Origin: Fragilariopsis cylindrus CCMP1102
Taxonomy: Eukaryota; Bacillariophyta; Bacillariophyceae; Bacillariales; Bacillariaceae
Assembly (NCBI GenBank): GCA_900095095.1
Contig: FMBT01000299.1
Coordinates: 62,001-126,000, forward strand
DNA: 64,000 nt
Reading direction: 5' to 3'
The position numbers and the translations under genes were made by a program. Below the pieces are notes generated by a model, which did no database searches, was not told where the DNA came from, and saw nothing but the letters and a program-made list of their open reading frames with translations. This document shows, in pieces, positions 12,510 through 24,188 of this stretch (position 1 is the stretch's first letter; every line of letters begins with the position of its first letter).

Positions 12510-14993
12510 CTATTCTTCTCCTTTGAAAACGAGACTACCATCCACCGCATAAACTGCAACATTCGGTGGCACCCCAATGTCTTCTCTAGATCTTGCTATT
12601 ATATCTTCCGCACTGAACCTGTAACAGCACATGAAAAATTGATTGGTTGTTAGAGACGTATGGAGATACTTGACAAGAAAGAAAGAGAAAAATCATTGCA
12701 GCACGTCGAATAAAAAAAGGAAGAGATAAAATTACCTGCACATTACTGATGTACCCGGAGAATGAAGGGTTAACGTAGGGTACAATTCTTCTTCGGCTGG
12801 TACAAGAAGAGGCAGAGTGAACGACGGTGGAGTAGCTCCTACTGGAACGTCTGGTAGTTTGGATGTTTGAGGATGCTGGTCTAGCCCCGTAGGAAGACAC
12901 GGGACATGTGGGCTGACTATACGTCCATTTATGTTGAATGTAATCGTCGCAGTAATCATAACACCGTCCCAAGTTTCAAAAGCACTGCTATCATCAAGAC
13001 AAACGAGGCAGCCAACAGTTTCTCGATCCCCAAAAGGAGTAATAGTCGGGTCTTGACCTACGCTACACCATTGCCCAGCGATCAAAATCTGTCCAGTGGT
13101 GCACAAGCCGACAGACCCCTTCCATGCTCCTACTAGTGTATTTGGAGGCATTTCCTTTGTTGACAATCCAAATGAGAGCGTCGCCATACTTGTTTGAGGA
13201 ATAAATCCTCCACCAGAACGTCCGAGCACAGTCATCTCAAAGTAGACAAAGCAATTTCGGAGGATGGGCACCATCGACCTCGAAGAACAGTAAAGAAGAT
13301 TACCAACTTTTGTAGCCACTGAATATTGAAAATATCGGTATGAGCAACAGTATAAAAGAAAGTTAGACATATCAGCATAAGGAAACGAAATCTTCCAACA
13401 TTCAGGGTTATAACGAACAGCACTCTTTCGTATAAGAAAAATAAATACAAACACACACATCATCGTCTTGTAAAAAACAAAACCTATCTTACCATGCTGA
13501 CCACAACTTAGATCTATCCCTGCGCTAGCATCATCTGCATCAAAGACAGCTAGACGTTTCCCCTCTGTAAGAGCGTGTGCCATTTCTCTTGTTCTTTCGT
13601 TACTGCTTTCAAGTCCATCATGAACACGGAGCTGATCTCTAGCCAGGAAGACAACATCATCCGCAAATCTGCTCCCTCTTTTCAAGACATGTGCTCGTGA
13701 GGCTGGAGTTGGAGGGAAAGATTGTGGCGTACACATAAATGGACCATCGAGCGGAGAAGAGGATGAAGAGGTTTCATTATAATCCCCGACGCTATCAGAA
13801 CCATCATTAGTCGTTGAGTCTTGCTTAAATGATTCCTGTAGCTTGACTGTTGCGACAAATGGACGCAAACTTACATCATAATGCATCATTCTTTGAACTC
13901 TCCTTTTTTCTTTACCAGTCAATCCACCATCATTGTCACCAATTTCGGTATATTTAATAACTCGTCCGGCTGAATTCAAGCTACTTAATTTTTTCAGTAA
14001 CTTTTGACTTAATGTTTTGTCTGCTGTTGAACGCGTCCGACGAAGATTTTCTTGTGATGAAAGCGAATGATTCTTGGCAGAAAGACGATTAAGCGCAATA
14101 GAGCTTGCAGAACCTACACCGGTAGCTACAGACTGTATACCTGATACAACAACTTCTGTCGTCTTTCCCATCATATTAAATGGTCTTGTGATGATCATAT
14201 ATGCAAAGCTCATCGGATTGAAGCGTGTAACTCCATCCCATACACTCCCTACAACATGAACAGAAGTTTGTATTGTCATCACGGTAATTCGAACGGTTGC
14301 AAAACTAAAATCCAAAGTCATTTCAATACATACATTACATGTATCCAATGCAATAGATAATGGTATGCTGTGTATTATTATCCCTTCGTAGTCTGGAATA
14401 TATATGTTTTCTTCGTCTGAACCGGTCGTTGTAGAAAGTTGTTCTTCCGTATTTTGATTATCGTTTTCATTCGAACATTGTTGTTGTTGTTGTTGTTGTT
14501 GTTTTTCTCTCGCTGATTCATAGGCTTCGAGACAAAAAGTTCGAAGTGATTTAGGATGAGAGAATATTACCTCAGCTAGTTTCTGATTAGCCCAAGATCG
14601 ACGTCTGTATCGATAGGAGGTGTCATCGTCCTCGTCGGTCACATCAAATTCGTCCGTTTCATTATCGCCTCCTCCTTGTTGACTTTGGAATTCATAATCA
14701 GGATTTGGTGTGATTTCTATCAGTGCAGGAGTTAATGGAATTGTTGCTTCTTCAGTTATTATTGTTTCTATAAGTATGTCAGATTTACTCGTGTTACTAT
14801 CATTTCTTATTCTATAATTATTATAGTAGGGCGTTGTTCTGATTTCGTTATAAGTAGTGCCTGATGAGCTTGTTCTGGTTTCAATGTCCTGTAAATCCAA
14901 ATTATCTATCATATCATCGTACATCCCATAGCTACTGGTACTTTCACCAGATTGCTGTTGATCCCAATTAGTATCTTGATGTGAATCTTCCAT
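12510..14993 (-). CDS. SPRY (B30.2-like) domain protein, function unknown (exons 14993-13493, 13318-12736, 12618-12510)
   Basis: Three exons give 730 residues with phases that close. The N-terminal 200 residues are acidic and carry a poly-Gln run coded by a CAA/CAG tract near 14481-14502. Roughly residues 200-310 form a conserved-looking, partly hydrophobic block with no family I recognise. The C-terminal third resembles a SPRY fold: FVYFEMTVLG, then a strand with SMATLSFGLS, a GAWKGSVGLCTTG turn, GDRETVGCLVCLDD, and ITFNINGRIV. SPRY domains bind proteins in many settings, so no reaction can be assigned. Intron 1 (13319-13492) is 174 bp, a multiple of three, and free of in-frame stops, so its retention would leave the frame open. 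Confidence 0.7.
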
Positions 14994-15390
14994 CTTAAAT
15001 TTCTATAATATATTCGTATTGACTAGCAAGCTAACAACTATCCAATAAATTATAAAGTATACGTGTAATAAAGATGTTAATTTTGTGTCCGGTGGTGTTC
15101 TGTGGTGATGTGATGTCGATGTAGGTCCTATGTCGATGTGCTGTTTATATTACAGGCAGGAAAATCCGCTGGCAGCACTTTGAACTTATGAGCGAAACTT
15201 TACGATACGATTGATGGATTTTCGCGTAATTGAAACATCATGCAATTCTTTATTTGAAGGCGTGCGCTGCTGTGCGCTGTGCGCAGTTTAAAATTTAAAA
15301 AAAGAGGAGTGAACAAACAATAAAATTATTTTATCATCACAATGGTCGTGGAAATAAATACTGCAGACATTATTGTGATATTATACTAAA
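14994..15390. promoter_or_regulatory. Divergent upstream region
   Basis: These 397 bp separate the divergent starts of the SPRY protein gene and the orphan Cys-containing gene. It has a GT-rich patch (15091-15135) and a GCGC-rich patch (15261-15290); nothing specific can be named. Confidence 0.4.
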
Positions 15391-16089
15391 ATGAATGTTC
15401 CAATCCTTCCCTACAATTACACTGACTCCACAGTTTGGTCGGGATCAGCAGTTTTCGAAAGAATTCAGCATTTCAAGGACTGCGGCGTCCCAGGGACCGT
15501 TGATGATGTATTCAACCAGTACGCGATCGCTGATGGATCTTGTCGTGCTGTCGGCTACGCAGGCTGTGGTTGCAGCTTCCTAAAGCATCCCGATAGAGTC
15601 CGTGCTGTCATTGAAGCAATCAAAGGCCTTCCTTCATCTGATGGACCATCAAACTTGGTTCTTACTGCTCAGAACGGTAACCTCCTCAATGTCTGCAACT
15701 CTGAATCTACAGAGTCAACGACTTTGGAAGATTACTACGATCCATCAGTTGTTAGCTCTTCCATTCAAAATTGGTGGAGAGCTCTCTGCAGCAAAGACTT
15801 TACTCCATTTGATCCAGCCTATCAACCTCAACAGCAGGCCGTAACCCTCGGTTTTCTCTGCAACACTTCCTGCAATGCAAACGATGAAATGTCTACCGGT
15901 GACTTCTTGAACCAGTTGAATATGGACATACACTTCACTGCATTTGCTGTTGATCAGATGTGCACTACTCAGAACATCAACTTCGAGCCTGAGACGACGT
16001 TCACAGGTATCGCTGCTCAGACCGAAAAACTAATGGGCCATTGTGGATGTGCTATAGATGGTGACGACGACGCAATATTATACAAATAA
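15391..16089 (+). CDS. Uncharacterised Cys-containing protein, 232 aa
   Basis: A single-exon frame from ATG 15391 to TAA 16089 has host-like codon use and an even, folded-protein composition. I do not recognise the family. It has no signal peptide or membrane segment. Cysteines recur in short clusters (GCGCSF near residue 59, FLCNTSC near 155, and GHCGCAI near 218), which could bind metal or, if the protein were exported by another route, form disulfides. The last residues are acidic (DGDDDAI). It is divergent from the SPRY gene and convergent with Alb3. Length, lack of introns and unbiased composition make a real gene likely. Confidence 0.65.
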   Translation: MNVPILPYNYTDSTVWSGSAVFERIQHFKDCGVPGTVDDVFNQYAIADGSCRAVGYAGCGCSFLKHPDRVRAVIEAIKGLPSSDGPSNLVLTAQNGNLLNVCNSESTESTTLEDYYDPSVVSSSIQNWWRALCSKDFTPFDPAYQPQQQAVTLGFLCNTSCNANDEMSTGDFLNQLNMDIHFTAFAVDQMCTTQNINFEPETTFTGIAAQTEKLMGHCGCAIDGDDDAILYK

Positions 16090-16455
16090 AGTAAGGATAC
16101 ATTTTCATGTAGTTAATTTATGATATGATATGATATTACTTTCGTTAGTAGAGCACTAGTTAGGAAAACCTTTACGTCTACTGAGCAGCTTAAGGTATAG
16201 CACTTTTCTCATACGATAGTATATTATACTATAGTGCCATTACGTAGTAATTGAAGATATAAAACATCAAATTCTAATAGGAGTTTTTTTTAACTACAAA
16301 CTCAACATAGTTTTAGCAATGAAAAAAAAAATGGTTACACTCTTGATTTTATGGTAAGGGTGGAGAGAAAGAAAAGTATTATGATTTACAAAAGATTGTA
16401 TATATTGATCGGAGGAATAACCATTGTGTATGTAAAGGGCGTTATTCTCTAGACT
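16090..16455. other. Intergenic space between convergent genes
   Basis: These 366 bp are AT-rich and hold no coding or RNA signal that I can see. Confidence 0.5.
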
Positions 16456-18051
16456 CTAATTCTTTCTTTTCTTCTTCTTCTTCTTCGTTCCACGCTGTTA
16501 TGATAAGAAATAAAATTAATCAGAAGAAAAAAGAATTAGCAACGATATATACTGACTTTTGGTCACAGAAACTAGTAGGAACAACTATTTAATAGACGTA
16601 CCTTCTTTGTTGACGCTTCACTGGATACGCTAGCCTGTGCTGAATCGTCTGAATCATCTTCAACAACCTCAGCATCGATGGCACCAGCAGAATTACCAGT
16701 AATTGGAGCGACACCATCACTTCCTCGAGCTTGAGATGTGGCCGATGCAAATCCATCGGGCTTCTCACGAATCGTAGGAGAAGGAGTGAATACATTGCTT
16801 TTTGGTGGTGTAACTACAACATCTGCAACCGATGCCGATGCCGATGCCATCGCAACTGGAGCGACATTTTTTAGATTGTTACGAATAAGAACGGTGGTGC
16901 CCGTGGTAACAACATTGTTTGTTACCCAGTAAACACATAAAGCAGAAGGGACATTCAAAGAAAACCAACCAATCATAAGTGGTAGAAATTTCAAAAATGC
17001 CGGTTGTGAATCTTTAGTTTCTGGAGTAGCCATCAATTCCATAGAGGCGAATTGAGAAAGGACCAATACAACGGGTAAAATCAAAAATTTAGCCGTGTCT
17101 GCCCATCCCAAAGATGGAACACCATTCACCCAGTTATCGAACAACCAGGCAGAACCCTTGGTAGGATCAGCTCCATATACAGGTCCTTCAAGACTAGGCA
17201 ACCACAAGAAAGCTTCGTCAAGTTTATTATTATTCGCAAGGTCTAGAACTGCACGATAAAGACCAATAAAAACTGGAATTTGAACAATACTTGGAATGCA
17301 ACCAGCAAGTGGATTGACGTTGTTCTCTTTATAGAGCTCAGCGATCTTCTGATTCATAACCTCTGGATTGCTTTGGTATTTTGCTTGTGTCTCTTTGAGG
17401 GTAGGTTGTAGTAACTGTGGGCGTAATATAGAATTATATGATAATCCACAAGAAAAGATAATTGTTAGGACAAAAGAAAGGAAAATTTGATATATGTTCA
17501 TGATTATGACGCAATTAAGGACACATAAGATGAAGAAAAGAAGGCAACAAAAATTCGCGTACCTGCATTTTCTGAGTGCTTTCCAGTTGAGCTTTTGTAA
17601 GAGGAAAGGTGAGCAATTTGATACTCAATGTCAAGACAATGATGGAAACACCCCAGGAATTACTGTCAAGTCCTACTGACATAAGTCCGGTATGGATCAA
17701 TTGAAGGAATTGCATGGTGGGTGCTGTCAAGAAACCAAACCAACCATTTTTACTCGCAACTTCTGCAACTTCCCCTACAGCGCCTGACGGATCAACAGAT
17801 TGAACAACATCAGCAGCCACAGCTCCAGCCGTACCTAAATCTGCGATGGACAACGTAGAAAAAGCATGTTGAATGGATTGGATCTGATTAGGGATGTCGT
17901 GTAGATTGGATGGATCCATTGGAGAAAAAGAACGGGCAGTGGATTGCCTACTGGCACCACTAAAACCGACAGGTGCAAAGGCATCTGTTATTCTTCCTGC
18001 ATTTCCCAAAAGCGCCAGTGACAGAGTTGTAAATTGGAAAGAAAACTTCAT
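16456..18051 (-). CDS. ALB3: Thylakoid membrane insertase Alb3 (YidC/Oxa1 family; exons 18051-17563, 17414-16602, 16494-16456)
   Basis: Three exons encode 446 residues; the last exon adds only 12 (RGT followed by a Lys/Arg run). The N-terminus is a signal peptide ending ITDAFAPVGF, the diatom plastid-import motif. The family core is clear: SWGVSIIVLTLSIKLLTFPL (TM), the cytoplasmic/stromal loop with LQPTLKETQAKYQ and LYKENNVNPLAGC, then IPVFIGLYRAV, FLILPVVLVLSQF and WFSLNVPSALCVYW. Alb3 inserts light-harvesting and photosystem proteins into thylakoids, in higher plants together with cpSRP43. The C-terminal tail is rich in Ala, Asp and Glu and ends in a strongly basic peptide. That peptide depends on splicing the tiny third exon; otherwise the tail ends within intron sequence. 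Confidence 0.93.
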
Positions 18052-19387
18052 GGTTTGGTATGTATTATTGAGAGAAAAGTTTAATCTCAGAAATCAAAAG
18101 CTGTCGTTTCAGGAAATCTTGTTCGAACGTAAAGTTGTCGGGTTTCCTATGAATGATAATGAACAGTAAAGTTACTGAATCAGAAAGACAAATCGAAATT
18201 GGTCGATCAAGAAGTTTTGTGAGTGTGTGAAAAGGTGATGTTAGAATAGCAATTCGCTCTGACTAGTACATAACGCGTAGGTGTACCGTACGGTAATGTG
18301 TATGTTGTTGTGTTCTTACAAACAGCAAATTATATGCATCAATCACTTTTTTTGACAGCCGCCACTTGGCCTTCAACAAAAGCTCATACGGGATTCATTC
18401 TCAAACCATGACTCATTTGGTTATGAGCCTGTAGACTTTTAGCTAATCCTGCTTCACGGTAGCACAGCATGTAGCAGTTGTGCACTTGCTATAATATAGA
18501 GTGATTTACTGCAACATATCATAGAGAAGGGATACTGTGCTGCTTTTTTGTTCTAACTGATACTCTTTGTCTGTATTAATATGCTATATATGTATGTTGA
18601 ACATCTCAAGCGCATGTTGTTCTTGTATTAAAAACATATTTTCAGATCAATAATTTCAATTGGGGGAAGTTATTGTTGGGCAGAGACAAGTTAGAATTAA
18701 TTATAGTGGTAAGGGCATATATGCCGCATGGTACACTCAATCTTGTTGCTGCTACTTTGCTAGGCTTGAATATTCTCACTGAAATGAATGATAGTATGCA
18801 ACCTTTGTAGCTAGTAACCTATCAGTGATTGATGCGTGTGTGAGTGGGGCAAAATTAACTTGATTAGGCTAAGCTTGAAGAGTTGTAAAAACACAAGGGT
18901 TAGACTATAATTCCCATGGTAATAAGCTCTAGTCTTTCATATATAGTTATCATAGAGAGAGAGAGAGAGACATAACAAAAGGAGAGTACAAACATTGGGT
19001 GTGATGAATCTCTGCGCCTGTTTGTATGTACAGTAGCGCTCCAGTCTACACGTGGAAAATTCGCGTTATTTTTTTACAATCCGTCGTAGGTCCACGTAAT
19101 TTAGCCACACAAATTTTTACGTCCGTTTTTGATCCCATCACGCACCCAAAATTCGATTGAAGAAATCAAACCCATCAAGGAACAGTCACAACAACTCTAA
19201 CAAGTTTCTCATTATATCACAACTTGTTCTACTTTTGTACAAAGCAGGACCAGATACAATTTCGTTGCCAGTATTGTCATATCAATCGATCTCCTTCTGC
19301 TAGTTCTTATTTATCTACCAGTATTTGAAATCATCACTAAGGAAACTAAAAGAATTGAATTAACGAAGTTAAGAATTATTAAAGAAA
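18052..19387. other. Intergenic region of 1.3 kb between divergent genes
   Basis: The Alb3 and Sec66-type genes diverge from here. I see no coding frame with family features. A short GA run (18955-18970) is the only repeat. The promoters of both genes must lie in it. Confidence 0.5.
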
Positions 19388-20487
19388 ATGACCGAAGAAA
19401 CTGTTAACGTAAACCCTGATGGTAGCACTACCTTCGAGGACGATGGTGCTGGTGCCGAGGGTACTGCTGGTGAAGATGGTTTTGATGGTGCTGAAGAAAT
19501 GATGGAAGAAGCAGTACAAGGCATAGACCCAGCAATCTACTTGTTAATTGCTATTGTTGTGGGAGGTTTTCTTTATTTCTTGTATAAACGTAGTTCTCGT
19601 TCTGAGGATGATGAATATTTTTCAAATTATGGAAAAGTGAGTGTTTATTATTTACATGTATATGATAGGATAGGACACAAGCCAGTACATAAAAGTACTA
19701 ACTGGGTTTGGTTTGGTTTGGTGTTATGATATAATGACAAAACCGAACGTATTGAAATGAAGATGAGAAAGAAAATCCCTACAAGACAAAACAATCATTC
19801 GTTTTTCTCATTCCTTTCATTTTTGTTTCCTTCTATTCATTTTTGTTTTATTGTATTCTATTCCAGTTCAATATCAAATTACCAGCGGAGGTAGATGAGT
19901 ACTATGCGGTCAAAGAAAAATGTATTAATGCAGGTTGGGAAGCTGGCAACCCACCGAAAGATAAATCAAGTGTTACTGGCCCACATCGAGTCATGGCTCA
20001 AGCGCTCATGAAACGAGCGATTGGGGACATCCCCATTGTGACTTTCATACAGAAGGAATCACCTGGAATGAACAAATTATATGCTCAATCTATGTGCTCA
20101 GTTAGTCAGTGGCGTGCATATCAAACTGCCGAGGCCGTTGTATCGACTGAAGTGGATGAAGTACGAAGTGAGGCTGATGAAATTGAACCCGGTTGGAGTC
20201 AGGTTATATGGAGACAAGCAATGCAATATCACAACATGCTAAAGCAAAAGCATGAAATGGAGGCAAAGCAGGTAATCGAAGCGGCTGCCAAGAGAAAGCA
20301 AGTAGAAGAAAAGGTAAATGAAGCAAAGATGAAAATTAAATCTGCTGAAGATGAAAAAACTTCTGGCGAAAAAATTGCGCAGGAACTAATCGCAGCCGAA
20401 GAGCGTGAAAAGGAAAGCAAAACAACATTTTCTTCTGAAGCTGGTGGTATGAAGAAGGGATTCCTAGAAAAGAAAAAGAAGAAATGA
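19388..20487 (+). CDS. Sec66/Sec71-type subunit of the Sec62/63 ER translocation complex (exons 19388-19636, 19867-20487)
   Basis: Two exons encode 289 residues. The N-terminus is acidic and probably lumenal or free, followed by one membrane helix (IYLLIAIVVGGFLYFLYK, about residues 52-69). The cytosolic part matches the Sec66 pattern: LPAEVDEYYAVKEK, ALMKRAIGDIPIVTFIQKE, a helix SVSQWRAYQTAEAVVSTEV, and the hallmark EIEPGWSQVIWRQAMQYHNM. In yeast this protein stabilises the Sec63 complex for post-translational import into the ER. The last 90 residues are a Lys/Glu-rich predicted coiled coil ending in a Lys run. A role at the plastid's outermost (ER-type) membrane cannot be excluded. Confidence 0.8.
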
Positions 20488-21374
20488 ATAAATAAAAAAC
20501 AACGAGTAACTAAGTTATCAACGGTGATTGCGAAAATAATAGTAGAAGTAGTTTGACTCACTTCATAGAAGAATATTTTCAGTTGTATTTATATTATTGT
20601 GATAAAAAGAAAGTAATAATCGGAGAGCATAATACCCCATACGTAGTAGATTTTCAACGATTTCAAAGTTTCCTTTTGTACTAAATATGAGTTAGTTGTC
20701 GTTTATAGAATCGAATACTTAACATGATTACTACGCTACATCATCAGTCAAATCGATTCGAGACCACAAACGAGAGAGAGACAATCGAACCGTCATAGAT
20801 TCTAAACCGTACACCTTGCTAGATACGTGTTACGAGAAGGCCAAAAATAGTTACACCTATTACAATTCAATTACATTTAGAGGAAAACCATAATATACTT
20901 CACTATGAATCAGCTTCACTAGTCAGGTAAGAAATTGATTACAAACTATTGCAATTCCTTATATATTCGTCAAACAACGAAGAGTACGCAATGTTGTTTG
21001 ATAACGCAACATAATATACATAAGAAGACATGAGAAGATAAGATTCCTAATTATTCTCAGAACAAAAAATATATTTTAAGGCAGGATATAACTTTGAGTG
21101 TCTTTCTTATGCTTGGGTCCTAGTCTTCAGCAAATGCACATATTGCTTTGTTCCTTGCTGCCACTTTCATAGTTAGCATTGTCATCTCAATATTCAACTA
21201 AGTTGAGTACGTGGGATAGATAGTCTTCCGTTTAAACGATGTTCTTTTTTTCTAAAGCATAGCCGATATGACTTACAACAGAAATTATACGTCATAGTCA
21301 CCACCTTTATCAGCATAATTGTATTCAAGATATATATATATATATATATATATATAACGTACATGCTACTATAT
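20488..21374. other. Intergenic space between convergent genes, with a (TA)13 microsatellite
   Basis: These 887 bp hold no supported gene. The tract 21331-21356 is a pure TA dinucleotide run just beyond the pyrophosphatase stop codon. Confidence 0.6.
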
Positions 21375-22523
21375 CTAAAAGGATATGCCATCTTCGTCAT
21401 CATCATTTTTCTGTTCATCAAAATGGTGTTCGTCCAAATTGGGAGCCATTAAACTCAAGGAGTTTTTCGATAGTTTCCTAACAAGTCCCTTCACTTCTTC
21501 GCCCAAATCAGCTGACATATTTCTCTCCTTCTCACCAGAGACCAAATCCTTCCAAGCATGATTGCACTCATCAATTACTGTCATTGCGTATGCTTTGTTC
21601 ATAAAACGTTCATCGAGGCCGAATGTGTTTGGGGGCTTTCCATCAGGGATCTTGTACGTACGATACCATTCGCGAATAGCGTCCAACAAACCAGGCAATT
21701 GCTCTTCGACATCTTCGATATCATTCATAAAGGGGGCCCATTTGTCGTCTTTATCAATAGTAATAATCTTCCAGTCGGCCTCACCTTCATCGATCATCAT
21801 CAGAACTCCAAGAACCTTAACAGGACGAACACCACCTACACCGCAAATTCTAGCTCCAATTTCACAGACATCTACCGGATCATTGTCACCTCGGCAACCA
21901 TCGGCATCAGGGTGGACAAAGGTCGGATCCTCCCATGTCTGAGGAAAGCATCCATAGTTAAAGAAGATATCACCTTTTTTGAACTGAATAATTATGCGAT
22001 TCAAAACTAAACGTTAGACATTTTCAATCTATATGGTACCGTCAAACAGGATATAAAATTCATTCAAGTTATTAGTGATTTACCTCGCGAAGTACACCCT
22101 TCTTCGTGTCTTGTTTGATAGGAGTAAAATCTTCGTCAGTGGCGATTTCATACTTTTTCCTGGTAAAAGAGAAACAGAAAAAGTGAGTATTCTAACATCT
22201 CAATCAGATACCAATATTATTAAGTATATTTACTGTACATTCATTTACCTTGTAAACTTAGGAATTTCACACACAAAGTTCAAGCAATCAGTCTTCTCGT
22301 TGGTTGCAGGATCAATATGGACAAGACTAACATCATGCCAAAGTGAAATAGTTTTCCCCTTATGATCACCATCACCACCATGCTTCGCGTGGACTCGATA
22401 TTCTAAGGTATTTTCTTCTCCCTCTTCGTGAAGATTAATATCTTTGTCAGATCCAAATGAATCGGAACGCTTGGGTGCCATCCTTGGCACGTCATCGTTA
22501 AGTGGTACCATTGATTCTTCCAT
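21375..22523 (-). CDS. Soluble inorganic pyrophosphatase, family I (exons 22523-22249, 22159-22084, 21983-21375)
   Basis: Three exons encode 319 residues. The enzyme hydrolyses pyrophosphate to two phosphates and so pulls biosynthetic reactions forward. The eukaryotic family I core is evident: KKYEIATDEDFTPIKQD, then FNYGCFPQTWEDP, the signature DNDPVDVCEIG with the metal-binding aspartates, VLGVLMMIDEGEADWKII, and WYRTYKIPDGKPPN. There is no clear targeting peptide; the N-terminal 25 residues (MEESMVPLNDDVPRMAPKRS) look cytosolic, but a second Met at residue 15 would give a shorter form. The 76-bp middle exon is in phase at both ends. Confidence 0.95.
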
Positions 22524-23056
22524 TGTGGCGAATTATTTCTTCTTTAGACTAGGAGTAAATTGATTCGTCTATACTACACTGTACGGTAATAAATGAGAAC
22601 TGTAGTAAGAATGCGTTGAGACTTTGACGAGAAACAATACACTAATGACTGATGACGACGACGCGGATAATGAGAACAATAAAACGTAAGATTTGCAGCC
22701 AAAAAGCTCTTCGAATCGAACGAGAATCTGTTATCTCATTAACAGTGACGTACTAGTACCGGTAGGAGTTTTCATTCGATTACCCACGAGATAAAATCAA
22801 TAACGGGCATAAATCTAAATCTGATAATTTGGGGGAGACGATTTTCTCGATTTCTATAGTATCATAATTTTTTCCGTGCTGACAATTATGATATCTAAGT
22901 ACAGTGCGTACTATGTGGTTGTTATAAATGAACAAGATGTATTACATATACAGGAATGATTAGATATCTAAGTACTATGTTGTTGTTATAAATAATGAAC
23001 AAAATTCTCATATACAGGAACTATTAGATAGGATTCAGTAATATAATCACTCTCTC

Positions 23057-23098
<42 letters not shown>

Positions 23099-24188
23099 CC
23101 TAGGCAATATATATGGTGCATACGCAGTTTGAATAGAGATTTTTTCTTCCACCGTTTCTTCGAAAGCTTCACGTTGTACTGTAATTGAAATTGTTTATAT
23201 ATATGTAATTTATTTTGAGTCTTTTTGATGTTTCTGATTGTTTTGGACTTAACTTTCCCAAATTGAGGCAACATAAAAACCTCTGTCGTCACCGAAAGTG
23301 TGGTCCTCGATTATTACATGTCGACCCCTACCAGCAGGAGAAAAATCGATCACATCAACATATCTTCTTGTTCTTCTTCTATTTTTTTATAGATCTTTTT
23401 ATAAGATGATACGATCGAATTCCAAACAATCCGATCAGGAATGTACCGCAATACATGAATAAGAAATTTTGGAAATTTTTCCAGAATATTTCCGAATGAT
23501 AAACGAAACTCCGTTACCGTCATATCATCGTTTTGTTTATGCTGAATATTGGTTTCTGGTATAATTGATTTTTTTGATCTCTCGTCGACGGCGCGTTTTG
23601 GAAAGAGAATCAATTATTGAAACTGGGCGAATGTGAGGTGCCTGTTCTTGATTCTAAAAATTATTCGATTCAATGGCTGATTGTACAAATCGGGACGAGG
23701 AATTCTTTTGCCTAGACGCACTTTCGAATTTGAGTTATAAAAATACAAAATACCTCCATATTATTGAATATCCTGCTAGTATCTCGCATGGACAGAAGTC
23801 GTAATAATGGATATAATGCTATTCCGCTGCTATTTCCGTGGATTTTACAATAAACATAAAGCCTACTTTTATTTATTTTCTTTGTTAAGACTTTTTTCTA
23901 TTAATCTCGCAAAAACTCACACTTTTCGTATGTGTTTATTTTTTGTTTTTCGACAAATATTTGTGTATACCAATATATACAACTTCGTATATCATTATTC
24001 ATTTTACACCTATATACATTCATGTATATTCTTATAAAAATTCCCCCTAATTTGAAATATAATTATAACTTACCCCCCCCCTAACAGTCCGATTGCTTTA
24101 GAACAATTATACTTTTACATTTTACTTTCTTTCTTTTTCTTCCTTCTTTCCTTACATCCGTTCTTTAACAACTACCAATGTCTCCAAC
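22524..24188. other. Intergenic region of 1.7 kb, no supported gene
   Basis: The region is AT-rich with a compound (CT)n(TA)n microsatellite (23050-23098), two near-repeats of a TAGATATCTAAGTAC-type phrase around 22890-22980, and a C-run at 24074-24082. Short frames such as 23350-23613 on the minus strand have no family features and are not called. Confidence 0.55.
23050..23098. repeat. (CT)n(TA)n compound microsatellite
   Basis: About 20 bases of CT units run directly into 27 bases of TA units. Confidence 0.9.

Noticed and set aside
23350-23613. Small minus-strand gene
   Set aside because: It has no family features and an AT-rich context, and nothing else supports it.
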